Shown here piece by piece: positions 1 to 8,052 of a stretch of DNA of 64,000 nt. The first letter of the stretch is position 1; each line of letters begins with the position of its first letter. The notes under the pieces are model-generated. The model was not told where the DNA came from and ran no database searches. It saw only the letters and a list, made by a program, of their open reading frames with translations. The translations under genes were made by a program, and so were the position numbers. Origin of the DNA: CBDFHB01 sp965250115 (GTDB lineage: Bacteria > Acidobacteriota > Vicinamibacteria > Marinacidobacterales > SMYC01); NCBI GenBank assembly GCA_965250115.1, contig CBDFNJ010000002.1, positions 1,984,001 to 2,048,000 on the forward strand. Reading direction: 5' to 3'.

Positions 1-2126
1 ATCAGGACCGTCACCATCGCCGCCAGCGGGAAAGAGAACTTGGCCTGTCGAGCCACTTCCAGGGGAATGACGTCGAAGCCGGCCCTTTCCAGATCCTGAA
101 CATATCGGGTGAGCTCCAGATACGTCATCTGGTCGGACTCCTTTTCCTCTTTGATGAAGTAGGAGGGTGGCTCCATCGTCGATACCGAGAGCTCCTCGAA
201 GCTTTCCTGCCGGCCGCCCTGCTCGAAATCGCGACGCCAGCCCTTTCTGAAAATCCACGCGCCCATCTGGGACTCCCACTGCGCCTCCCGTGCGTAGAGG
301 CGCGTCGCAACCCCGAAGGGCTCCATTCGGTACTGGATAACACTCAGCCCGCTGAAGATGCGTCGATTGGGATCGTAATAGGCATAGTTGTAGATCTGCT
401 GCCCTTCGCCCATCATCCATTTACGATCCAATACGTTGTGGCTTCGAACGGGTCGCTTCTTGATCTCGTCCCTGAGCTCCGCGGCGCGGCGGTTCGCATA
501 GGGTAGAAGGTACTCCTGAAGCGCGAAGCAGAGACCGCTCACCAGCATCCCGACGAGAACCACCGGCACGGCGATCCGATACAAGCTCACGCCGCCGGCT
601 TTCGCCGCCGTGAGCTCGCTCGTCTTCGTGAAAATCGCGAAACAAACCAAGGTCGCCATCAACGAAGAGAGCGGCAACATGTGGAACAGGCTCTGGGGTT
701 GCTCGGCGGCGAGGTACTGAAAGACGAGCTTGCCTTTGACGTTGTACTCGAAGGCGTCGGCGATGACGTCGATGAGCAATCCGACGACGTAGACCGTCAT
801 GAGTGCCGTCAAGATGAGAGCGAAGTAGCGCGTGAACTCGCGAGCGATATAGCGGTCGAGCGTATTGGGAAAACGAAGACCGACCCTGGGGATGCGAATG
901 ATCACGACCGGTCGTTGGTCGGGCTCGGGTCTCGAGCCGCTCTCGAGGGGGCCGGACTTCTTGGAGAGTCGTCGGATTCTCTTGGCGAGCGCCGACAGGA
1001 GCGAAGAGAGCGATGGAAGACCGCCCTGGGACTCGCGCGCGGCCCGGACCAACAATACGAGCGCACCAAGGCCGAGCACGATATTCGGGCTCCACATGCC
1101 GAGGAAGGGCGAAAGCCTTCCATTGACCGCCATGTTCTCTCCCATATGAATCAGGATGTAATAGAAGAAGATGACGGCGATGCTCACGATGAAGCCCCAG
1201 GAGCGGCCGTCCCGGCGGTTCCGAATCCCGAGAGCCAGGCCAAGAATGCCGAAGACGAAGCAGGCGAATGGAATCGAGAACTTCTTGTGAATTTCGGTCA
1301 GGTAAACGGGGAGATCCGTTTCCGTGTAGCTGTCTCTGAGCTGGGCCAAGCTCAGTTCGCGAGCTCCTCGCGGGATGTTGATGTCCTCCGGCGGGAAGAA
1401 CGTCTGCGTTGGGAGGGGCAGGAAGATCTCTTTGGATATCTGACGCTGGTAGTCGTCGGGTTGGTTGGGAGATACCTGATGGAGCTCCGCGTCCCTCATG
1501 TAGAACGTGACGGTGCGTTCCTCGCTATTGATCGAAAGTCGGCCTTGGCTCGCGAAGGTCAATCTTGGTGATTCGGGGACGGAGAGGTCGGCGAGGATGA
1601 CGTCTTCCCAGTACTCGGCGCCGGCCGGGGTATCGAGCACGAGAAACATCATGCTGGGAAACAGCCTGTCGTAAAAAACCCGGGGCCGGATCTCCGTTCC
1701 GGCCTGCGACGTCATGATTTGGAAGAAGAGCTGTCTCACTCGCTGATTCGAGTCCGGAAGAACCTGGATGATGAGGTAGGAGGTCGCGAGCCAGGCAATG
1801 GTAGCCGCGACCAGGATCGGTGTGAGGAGGCGATAGACGCTCACGCCGCTCGCACGCATAGCGACGATCTCGCTATCGGCGGCAAGGCGCCCGAGAGCGA
1901 TGAGCACACCGAGCAGGAACCCCATGGGGATCGTCAGGCAAAGGACGCTCGGCAGCAGGTTCGCGAGGATGCCGAAAGTCTCGTCCAGCGAAGCAGCCTG
2001 GGTCACGAGCCGCTGCGCGATCCGCAGAATCTCGTTCAGAATGAGCACGAAGGTGAACACGCCAATGCCCAGGAGGAAGCTCGGCATCACCTCGCGAAGT
2101 ACGTATCGGTCGAGAATGCGCAGCAT
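1..2126 (-). CDS. lptF-lptG: LptF-LptG fused LPS-export permease (3' end cut by window edge)
   Basis: Reading the minus strand from the ATG at 2126, one uninterrupted frame of 708 codons runs off the window. Residues 1 to about 370 look like LptF: N-terminal membrane segments near 12-35, 55-80 and 100-120, a coupling motif SEIVAMRASGVS near residue 85, a periplasmic domain, and three further hydrophobic segments near 288-370. After a basic/proline linker (about 375-415) a second permease begins at NTLDRYIAREF (residue 421) with its own coupling motif (TSELTAAKAGGVS). Both halves are YjgP/YjgQ-type subunits which, with the LptB ATPase, extract LPS from the inner membrane. They are usually two genes of about 360 residues each. 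Here there is no stop or start between them. Roughly 70 residues are missing at the window edge. The gene is divergent from smc. Confidence 0.88.
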   Translation of the reverse strand, partial: MLRILDRYVLREVMPSFLLGIGVFTFVLILNEILRIAQRLVTQAASLDETFGILANLLPSVLCLTIPMGFLLGVLIALGRLAADSEIVAMRASGVSVYRLLTPILVAATIAWLATSYLIIQVLPDSNQRVRQLFFQIMTSQAGTEIRPRVFYDRLFPSMMFLVLDTPAGAEYWEDVILADLSVPESPRLTFASQGRLSINSEERTVTFYMRDAELHQVSPNQPDDYQRQISKEIFLPLPTQTFFPPEDINIPRGARELSLAQLRDSYTETDLPVYLTEIHKKFSIPFACFVFGILGLALGIRNRRDGRSWGFIVSIAVIFFYYILIHMGENMAVNGRLSPFLGMWSPNIVLGLGALVLLVRAARESQGGLPSLSSLLSALAKRIRRLSKKSGPLESGSRPEPDQRPVVIIRIPRVGLRFPNTLDRYIAREFTRYFALILTALMTVYVVGLLIDVIADAFEYNVKGKLVFQYLAAEQPQSLFHMLPLSSLMATLVCFAIFTKTSELTAAKAGGVSLYRIAVPVVLVGMLVSGLCFALQEYLLPYANRRAAELRDEIKKRPVRSHNVLDRKWMMGEGQQIYNYAYYDPNRRIFSGLSVIQYRMEPFGVATRLYAREAQWESQMGAWIFRKGWRRDFEQGGRQESFEELSVSTMEPPSYFIKEEKESDQMTYLELTRYVQDLERAGFDVIPLEVARQAKFSFPLAAMVTVL

Positions 2127-2154
2127 GGTGTTCGAGGGGTTTAGTATAGGTCTT

Positions 2155-2175
2155 CCCTCTCCGAAAGTGAGAGGG
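2155..2175. repeat. Intergenic palindrome, short member of CCCTCTC/GAGAGGG family
   Basis: CCCTCTC (2155-2161) and GAGAGGG (2169-2175) form a 7-bp inverted repeat around a 7-base spacer, in the space between the divergent lptFG and smc genes. Two longer copies with nearly the same arms occur at 22014 and 33861, so this looks like a dispersed REP-like palindrome rather than a gene-specific site. Confidence 0.5.
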
Positions 2176-2232
2176 GTGCCGACCTCGCGCGGCGGGTGAG
2201 GGGCCGTCGATGCAGGAGCCGACGCGATAACT

Positions 2233-2257
2233 GGTGTCTCCGGTAGGCCGAGACACC
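2233..2257. other. Perfect 8-bp inverted repeat between lptFG and smc
   Basis: GGTGTCTC (2233-2240) pairs perfectly with GAGACACC (2250-2257) around a 9-base spacer. It lies in the divergent intergenic space, just upstream of the proposed smc promoter. It could be a regulator-binding site or an RNA hairpin on the lptFG side. No T-tract follows on either strand, so an intrinsic terminator is unlikely. Confidence 0.4.
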
Positions 2258-2276
2258 ACATCTAGTATCGAAGGCT

Positions 2277-2304
2277 TTGACGTCCACGTCGCATGTGCTA
2301 GACT
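2277..2304 (+). promoter_or_regulatory. Candidate sigma70-type promoter for smc
   Basis: TTGACG (2277-2282) and TAGACT (2299-2304) are separated by 16 bases, and TG one base upstream of the -10 gives an extended -10. Transcription would start near 2311, only about 10 bases before the smc ATG, where no Shine-Dalgarno sequence is visible. The leader would therefore be very short. Confidence 0.4.
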
Positions 2305-2320
2305 TCGCTCTTCCGAATCC

Positions 2321-5300
2321 ATGAAGCTTTCACGAGTCGACATCACCGGATTCAAGAGCTTCGGCGAAAAGGTCGAATTGACTTTCCACGAAGGTGTTAC
2401 GGCCATCGTCGGTCCGAACGGGTGCGGCAAGAGCAACATTTCGGACGCCATCGGGTGGGTTCTTGGCGAGCAGAGCGCGAAGACCCTCCGCGGACAGAGG
2501 ATGGAGGATCTGATTTTCAACGGGAGTCAGTCCCGTGCGCCACTATCGCTTGCCGAGGTCAATTTGCGCATTACCCACGTCAGCATCCCGGTGCCCTCTC
2601 CCAAGGGGGAGCACCAGGCGGCGCAGGGCGAGGTCGTCGTCACCCGTAGGCTCGACCGCAGTGGCCACAGCGAATACTTGCTCGACGGGGCGCCGAGTCG
2701 CCTTCGCGACGTGCACGACTTGTTCATGGGTACCGGGGTCGGTGCCAAGGCCTACGCGATCATCGAGCAGGGGAAAATCGGGCTCATTCTTTCGAGCAAG
2801 CCCACCGATCGGCGCGCGCTGATCGAAGAGGCCGCCGGCATCACGAAATACAAGTCACGCCGGCGCTCCGCCGAGCTCAAGCTCACCGCCGCCCAGCAAA
2901 ACCTGCTCAGGGTCAACGACATCGTCTACGAGATCACGCGGCAAATGAACTCGCTAAAGCGACAGGCCGGAAAAGCGCGACGCTACCGGCGTCTGCGAGA
3001 TGCTATGAGCGGGCTCGAAAAGATCGTCTCGGCCAAGAAGGCGTCCCGTCTCGACTCGAAGCTCCGAGCCACCAGAAGCCAGCTTGCCGCCATCGCCGAC
3101 GAAGAGCTCCGCCGCTCGACGAGCTTGGCAACCACGGAGACCTACCTCGAGAGGGCCCGACTCCGTCAGGCCGAACAGGAAGTCGCTCTTACGGACGCGC
3201 GGGAGGCGCAGCATCGCCTCGAGCTCACCATCGAGAGGCTCGAACAGTCCATCATGCGCGACGAACGACAGATCACAGAGCTCGAGGAGCGACGGCAACA
3301 GCTCGAGCAAGAGGCGGTCGAGCTCGAAGCACGCCGGGGGCCGGTGCTCGAACAGCTCGGCGTCAGGGAACGCGAGGAAGCGGAGCTCGCGAGCGAGCTA
3401 TCGGGTCGCGAGGAGCAGGCAGAGGAGCATCAAGGACGCTTGAAGCAGGCTAGCTTGTCGCTCGCGGAGCTCGAGGCCTCGATCGAGGAGCGCCGCGGCG
3501 AAATCATACATCGCATCAGCAAGATCGCTGCGCTCCACAACTTTCTGCAGGGTGTCCTCGCCAATGCCGACAAAGTCTCAGCCGAGCTCCTCAAGCTCGA
3601 GGAGGAGTTGCGCGAGACAGAAGCCGAGGGAGAGCGCCTCGAAACCGCATCTCGCGAGTCCCGTGGAGAGCTCGAGGAACAGGAGCGGCGAGCTCGCACT
3701 ATGCGAACGGAGCGCGAGGAGCTGGATCGGAGAGTCCAGGTCGCCCGCGAGCAGTTAGAGGCTCTCGAGTCCAGTATGGGCTCGGTGAAAGAGGAGTTTT
3801 CACAAAGCTCCGCGCGCCTCGAATCGCTCCGGGAGCTGGTTGCCGCGCGGGCACATTTCGCCTCGGGCGCGCGCCTCGTGCTCACGATGGGCGAAGCTCA
3901 TGGCGTTGAGCTCAAAGGCTCGATGGCGGACGCGATCGAAGTGGACAAGCGGCTGGAGCGGGCCGCCGAGGCTTTCTTCGATGCGGCGCTCCAGAGAATC
4001 CGCGTCTCGAGCGAACGTGACGCCGAGCAGGCGCGGGAGCTGCTCGAGGGGGCGGCCGAGGCCGGTCGCTCCGAGCTCGTGGTCGAGTCCTTGCCCTCAC
4101 CCGAGCGGGAGGACATCGGAGGAACTCTGACACGTCTGCGCGACCGCGGGCTTTCCGGTTTGATCTCTTTGCTGAGCGACGGCGTGCGCTTTCGCGAGGC
4201 CTCGCTCTCGAGATTCATGCCCGACGCGATCGTCGTCGAGAGCTTCGAGCAGGCTCTCGCCTGCTATCGCTACGAGCCGGTCGCCTACGTGAGCCTGACC
4301 GGTGAAGTGCTCGCCCCCCCGGGGGTCGCGACGATAGGGCCCGGCGGTGCAAGCGAAGGGCTCTTGTCGACGCGCCGCGAGATTCGCGAGCTCGAAGACT
4401 CGGTCTCGAATCTGAAGAGCAAGGTCGAGAGCTCGAAGATCGAACGAGACGAGCTTTCTCGTACCATGGGAGAGCGCGTCGAGCAGCTCGAGGCGATACG
4501 AGAACAACAGCACAGCCTCGAGAAGACGCTCGTGGGACTTCAGCATCGCAAGGAGCAACTCGACGAAGAGGGGCAACGGCTCGGCCGAAAGCGGGATGTG
4601 CTGCTCAGTGAGCGCTCGCGCGCCGAATCCGAGCAAGGCTCGCTTGCTGCCAAACGCGCCGAGATGGAGTCGACTCTCGAAGACGAGGACGCGCAGAAGA
4701 GTAGTGCGGAGCAGGTGCTCGAGGAGCTCCGTGGACAGCTCTCAGACCATCGACTAGGCGTCGAGGAGCTCCAAGCCCAGGCGGCGGAAGAGCGCTCGCG
4801 CCTCGCCACGCTTCGGGAGCGTCGTGACTCGCTGCGCCTGGACGTCGAGCGGCTCAAGGAGGGCGTTTCCGAGCTCACCGCACGCGCTACGGCCCATCGC
4901 GCGGAGCAGTCCACACTCGGCTCGCGGAAATCCACCCTCGGGGCCGAGATCGGGCGGATGGAAGCCGAGCTTTCGGAAGCGGTCGTCTCGCGTCAGCAAG
5001 AAGAAGAGCGAGGCCGCGCCCTCGAGGAGTCGGTTTCGACGCTTCGCACGCAAGTCGAGGCGACGGAATCGGCGCTGAAACTTCGCCGGCGAGAGCTCTC
5101 GGACGTCCGGGAACGGCGCTCGAGCGAGGAGGTCGTCCTCGCTCGTGAGGAGTCCGAGCTCGAACATTTGCGGGAGAGCTTTCTGGGCGCTCACGGCATG
5201 GACCTTTCGGCGGCGGCGCTGCTGACACCCGTGGAGCTCCTTCGAGAAGACGCGGAGACTCAAACGGAGCTTGAGGAGCTCAAGAGCAAGCTCGACGCCA

Positions 5301-5929
5301 TAGGACCGGTCAACCCGATGGCGGACGAGGAGTTCCGAGAGCTCGAAACGCGTCACGAGTTCGTGACGCGCCAACGTCAGGACCTGCTCGACTCGATCGA
5401 AAGTACCGAGACCGCCATCAACCGCATCGATCGGACTTCGAGGCAGCGCTTCAAAGAGGCATTCGAAGCGATCAACGATGAATTCGCCGTGACCTTTCGG
5501 ACTCTATTCGGTGGCGGTGGGGCGGGCTTGAGACTCGTCGACGAAGACGACCTGTTGGAGAGCGGCATCGATATCATCGCGCAGCCTCCAGGGAAGCGGC
5601 TTCAGAACGTGCTCCTCTTGTCTGGCGGTGAAAAGGCCATGACGGCGATCGCGCTCCTGTTCGCGATTTTCCGCTATCGTCCATCGCCCTTTTGCCTCCT
5701 CGACGAGGTGGATGCGCCCCTGGATGACGCCAACGTTGGTCGTTTTTTGACGATGTTGCGTGAGCTCCGAGGTACGACGCAGTTCATCATCATCACCCAC
5801 AATCGAAAGACCATGGAGATGGCCGATCAGCTCTACGGTGTTACCATGGAAGAGGTGGGGATATCGAAGCTCGTCTCCGTGAGCCTGGTCGAGCACGAGA
5901 CCCGTCCGGCGGAGGCCGTCGCGAACTGA
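2321..5929 (+). CDS. smc: Chromosome segregation ATPase SMC
   Basis: SMC is the coiled-coil ATPase of the bacterial condensin complex with ScpA and ScpB, which organises and segregates chromosomes. The protein is 1202 residues, normal for the family. It shows the N-terminal Walker A motif GPNGCGKSN (residues 31-39), long Glu/Arg-rich coiled coils, a hinge region near 510-650, a C-terminal signature LLSGGEKAMTAIAL (about 1100) and Walker B CLLDEVDAPLDD (about 1125-1136). The frame is open 29 codons further upstream, but the ATG at 2321 (MKLSRVDITGFKSFG) matches the conserved family start. It is divergent from lptFG and 20 bases upstream of the nucleotidyltransferase gene. Confidence 0.97.
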   Translation: MKLSRVDITGFKSFGEKVELTFHEGVTAIVGPNGCGKSNISDAIGWVLGEQSAKTLRGQRMEDLIFNGSQSRAPLSLAEVNLRITHVSIPVPSPKGEHQAAQGEVVVTRRLDRSGHSEYLLDGAPSRLRDVHDLFMGTGVGAKAYAIIEQGKIGLILSSKPTDRRALIEEAAGITKYKSRRRSAELKLTAAQQNLLRVNDIVYEITRQMNSLKRQAGKARRYRRLRDAMSGLEKIVSAKKASRLDSKLRATRSQLAAIADEELRRSTSLATTETYLERARLRQAEQEVALTDAREAQHRLELTIERLEQSIMRDERQITELEERRQQLEQEAVELEARRGPVLEQLGVREREEAELASELSGREEQAEEHQGRLKQASLSLAELEASIEERRGEIIHRISKIAALHNFLQGVLANADKVSAELLKLEEELRETEAEGERLETASRESRGELEEQERRARTMRTEREELDRRVQVAREQLEALESSMGSVKEEFSQSSARLESLRELVAARAHFASGARLVLTMGEAHGVELKGSMADAIEVDKRLERAAEAFFDAALQRIRVSSERDAEQARELLEGAAEAGRSELVVESLPSPEREDIGGTLTRLRDRGLSGLISLLSDGVRFREASLSRFMPDAIVVESFEQALACYRYEPVAYVSLTGEVLAPPGVATIGPGGASEGLLSTRREIRELEDSVSNLKSKVESSKIERDELSRTMGERVEQLEAIREQQHSLEKTLVGLQHRKEQLDEEGQRLGRKRDVLLSERSRAESEQGSLAAKRAEMESTLEDEDAQKSSAEQVLEELRGQLSDHRLGVEELQAQAAEERSRLATLRERRDSLRLDVERLKEGVSELTARATAHRAEQSTLGSRKSTLGAEIGRMEAELSEAVVSRQQEEERGRALEESVSTLRTQVEATESALKLRRRELSDVRERRSSEEVVLAREESELEHLRESFLGAHGMDLSAAALLTPVELLREDAETQTELEELKSKLDAIGPVNPMADEEFRELETRHEFVTRQRQDLLDSIESTETAINRIDRTSRQRFKEAFEAINDEFAVTFRTLFGGGGAGLRLVDEDDLLESGIDIIAQPPGKRLQNVLLLSGGEKAMTAIALLFAIFRYRPSPFCLLDEVDAPLDDANVGRFLTMLRELRGTTQFIIITHNRKTMEMADQLYGVTMEEVGISKLVSVSLVEHETRPAEAVAN

Positions 5930-5949
5930 ACTCTTCCATCGAACGCGCG

Positions 5950-7011
5950 ATGATCCTCGCCGCGGGATCTGGCAAACGACTTCGTCCTTTGACGGCCTAT
6001 TTTCCCAAGCCTGCGCTCCCGCTTCTCGGACGGCCCCTCATCGAGTACACGCTCAGAACCTTGTCTCGGCACGGGATTCGAGACGTAGTCGTCAATCTGC
6101 ATCATGAAGCGGGAGCGCTGGAGCGGTCGCTCTCCCGAGCTCCAGAGGCGATGAACCTGCATCGTTCCATCGAGGCCGAGTTGCTCGGAACCGCCGGTGG
6201 GTTGATGAAAGTCGGGAGCCATTTCTCAGACGGAACGTTTCTGCTCCTGAACGGTGACACGCTCGTGGATTTCGATTTCGATGACCTCGTGCGGTCGCAC
6301 CGTGAGAGCAAGGCTAAAGCCACCTTACTCCTCAGACAAAAGCCGGGCGGCACCAGCTATTCCGTCGTTTCCCCGGACGCGAAGGGCCGTATCCGATCGG
6401 TGGGTAGAGGCACGGGGGGAGGCCAGGAGCTCATGTTCGCGGGCGTCTGGGCGTTGGAGCCCTCCGTGCTCTCGTATCTCTCCGGTAAGTCTGCCGGCCT
6501 TGAGACAGAGCTGCTTCCGCGTCTCATCCAGGAGGGAACTGCCTTCGGATGTGTGCAGGATGCGTCTTGGATTACCATCGACACGCCCAGGCGGTATTGG
6601 GAGTCCTGCCTGGCGATGGCCCGAAACGGTCTATTCGCGGAGGATTGGGGCGTTTCGCCCGTGACGCTCAAGGGAGATGGGCGCACTGCGGCCTCCGTCT
6701 ATGCCGGCAAGAAGACCCGTCTCTCCGCCCAGGCGCGCTTCAGAGGCTACGTCGTTCTCGGCTCGGGGTGCAGGGTGAAACGGGGAGCTCACGTCCAGAA
6801 CTCGGTGCTCTGGGACGACGTCGAGGTTCCGAACGGAGTACGTCTGGTCAATGCGATCGTCACCGAAGGCGTCACCTTGCCCGAGGGTGCGAATGTCGAA
6901 GACAAGGTCATCATGAAGGTCGGTGATGATCGGACGGGCTTCAGGCAGAGTGAGATCAAGGACGGGCTGCTCATATCCAAGCTGAAGAGCGGTCGCCCTC
7001 GCGGATTGTGA
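5950..7011 (+). CDS. murU: NDP-sugar nucleotidyltransferase, MurU-like
   Basis: The start MILAAGSGKRLRPLT carries the nucleotidyltransferase signature (GxGxRLRPLT), with a following Lys near residue 20 and an LLLNGDTLVDFD metal/nucleotide site. About 100 C-terminal residues resemble a left-handed beta-helix acyltransferase-like tail. Enzymes of this fold join sugar-1-phosphates to NTPs. The next gene is an AmgK-like sugar kinase whose GTG start overlaps this stop by four bases (GTGA). In pseudomonads the AmgK/MurU pair phosphorylates MurNAc and converts it to UDP-MurNAc in cell-wall recycling. The fold is certain; MurNAc specificity is inferred from the pairing, and mannose-1-phosphate or glucose-1-phosphate are alternatives. 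MurU proteins are often shorter (about 220 residues), so the extra C-terminal helix domain is a caution. Confidence 0.7.
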   Translation: MILAAGSGKRLRPLTAYFPKPALPLLGRPLIEYTLRTLSRHGIRDVVVNLHHEAGALERSLSRAPEAMNLHRSIEAELLGTAGGLMKVGSHFSDGTFLLLNGDTLVDFDFDDLVRSHRESKAKATLLLRQKPGGTSYSVVSPDAKGRIRSVGRGTGGGQELMFAGVWALEPSVLSYLSGKSAGLETELLPRLIQEGTAFGCVQDASWITIDTPRRYWESCLAMARNGLFAEDWGVSPVTLKGDGRTAASVYAGKKTRLSAQARFRGYVVLGSGCRVKRGAHVQNSVLWDDVEVPNGVRLVNAIVTEGVTLPEGANVEDKVIMKVGDDRTGFRQSEIKDGLLISKLKSGRPRGL

Positions 7012-8036
7012 CGAGCGGGGTGCTGAAAAAGTCATCCGCACCCTTCCACGAGAGCCTGGAAACTCGCGTCGAGCGTTTTGTGTCCGGAGACGTCGGCTGC
7101 AAGCTCGACGTCGAGCACGTTCGGTCCCTCGTAGGCGACGCCTCGAACCGAGCGTACTATCGCCTGCGACTGAGAAACGGCGAAAGTCGTGTGCTGGCTC
7201 TGTATCCGAGCCCCTTCGTTCCAGAAGAACTTCCTTTCATCAACGTCTCGGAGCTCTTTCGGGCGGTGCCCCTTCGGGTCCCTCGTATCGACCACGCCTC
7301 GGGGGACGAGGGGATTGTGTTGTTAGAAGACCTGGGCGACACACTTTTGCAGGATGTGGTCGCCGAAGCGACTGCGGAGGAGAAAGAAACACACTATCGC
7401 GACGCGGTTGCGATTCTCGCGGCGCTGCAAATCAAGGGCGAAGAGCTCAGGAGCGACCGCTATCTTCCATTTCGTATTGCCTTCGACGAAGCGAAATTTT
7501 TCGACGAGTTGGACTTCTTCCGCGCTCACTTCCTCTGTGGGCTGAGAGGCGCTCGTCTCACGCTCGAGGAGCTTTCGCAGTTAAACGAGATTTTTCGCGC
7601 CCTCGCTCGTTCGCTCGCTGACGAGCCCTATGCGCTCTGCCATCGCGACTATCATTCCAGGAACCTCATGATCGTCAACGACGAGCTCGTCGTCATCGAT
7701 TTCCAGGACGCCCGCCAGGGGCCACGAGTCTACGACCTCGTATCTCTGATGAACGACTCCTACGTCGCTCACGAACCCGAGCTCGTTTCGGAAATGGTGG
7801 ACGTTCTCGCCAGCGCCGTGGGGGCCGATCTGTCGGGCGAGTACGATCTGGCCGCACTGCAGCGCAATCTGAAGGCGCTGGGGACCTTTGGATTTCAAAT
7901 CCAACAGCGCAAGAACGAAGTCTACCGACGGTATCTCGATCACACGCTTTTCTTGATTCGTGGAAATCTCGCGCGGAATGCGAGGTGGGATAGACTGCGT
8001 TCGATCCTGGCGCGGCACATCAAAGAGCTCGCATGA
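7008..8036 (+). CDS. amgK: AmgK-like sugar kinase (aminoglycoside phosphotransferase fold)
   Basis: The 342-residue protein has the aminoglycoside-phosphotransferase (APH) fold: VLLEDLGD hinge (about 104-111), catalytic loop HRDYHSRN (212-219) and metal-binding DFQDA (231-235). It matches the AmgK group, which phosphorylates the anomeric position of MurNAc or GlcNAc. The start is GTG at 7008, overlapping the stop of the upstream nucleotidyltransferase, so the two are probably translationally coupled and act in sequence. The family assignment is strong; the substrate is inferred from gene order. Confidence 0.72.
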   Translation: MTSGVLKKSSAPFHESLETRVERFVSGDVGCKLDVEHVRSLVGDASNRAYYRLRLRNGESRVLALYPSPFVPEELPFINVSELFRAVPLRVPRIDHASGDEGIVLLEDLGDTLLQDVVAEATAEEKETHYRDAVAILAALQIKGEELRSDRYLPFRIAFDEAKFFDELDFFRAHFLCGLRGARLTLEELSQLNEIFRALARSLADEPYALCHRDYHSRNLMIVNDELVVIDFQDARQGPRVYDLVSLMNDSYVAHEPELVSEMVDVLASAVGADLSGEYDLAALQRNLKALGTFGFQIQQRKNEVYRRYLDHTLFLIRGNLARNARWDRLRSILARHIKELA

Positions 8037-8052
8037 AGGAATAAGAGGTCAC

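Noticed and set aside
421..1123. Minus-strand reading frames of 224 and 73 codons inside 421-1123
   Set aside because: They are out of frame with the continuous LptF-LptG coding sequence, which has clear motifs; these are shadows, and the second frame's end only coincides with the linker region.
681..1571. Plus-strand frame of 296 codons opposite lptFG
   Set aside because: Acidic, low-complexity translation with no domain, antisense to a well-supported gene. GC-rich DNA gives long antisense frames throughout this window.
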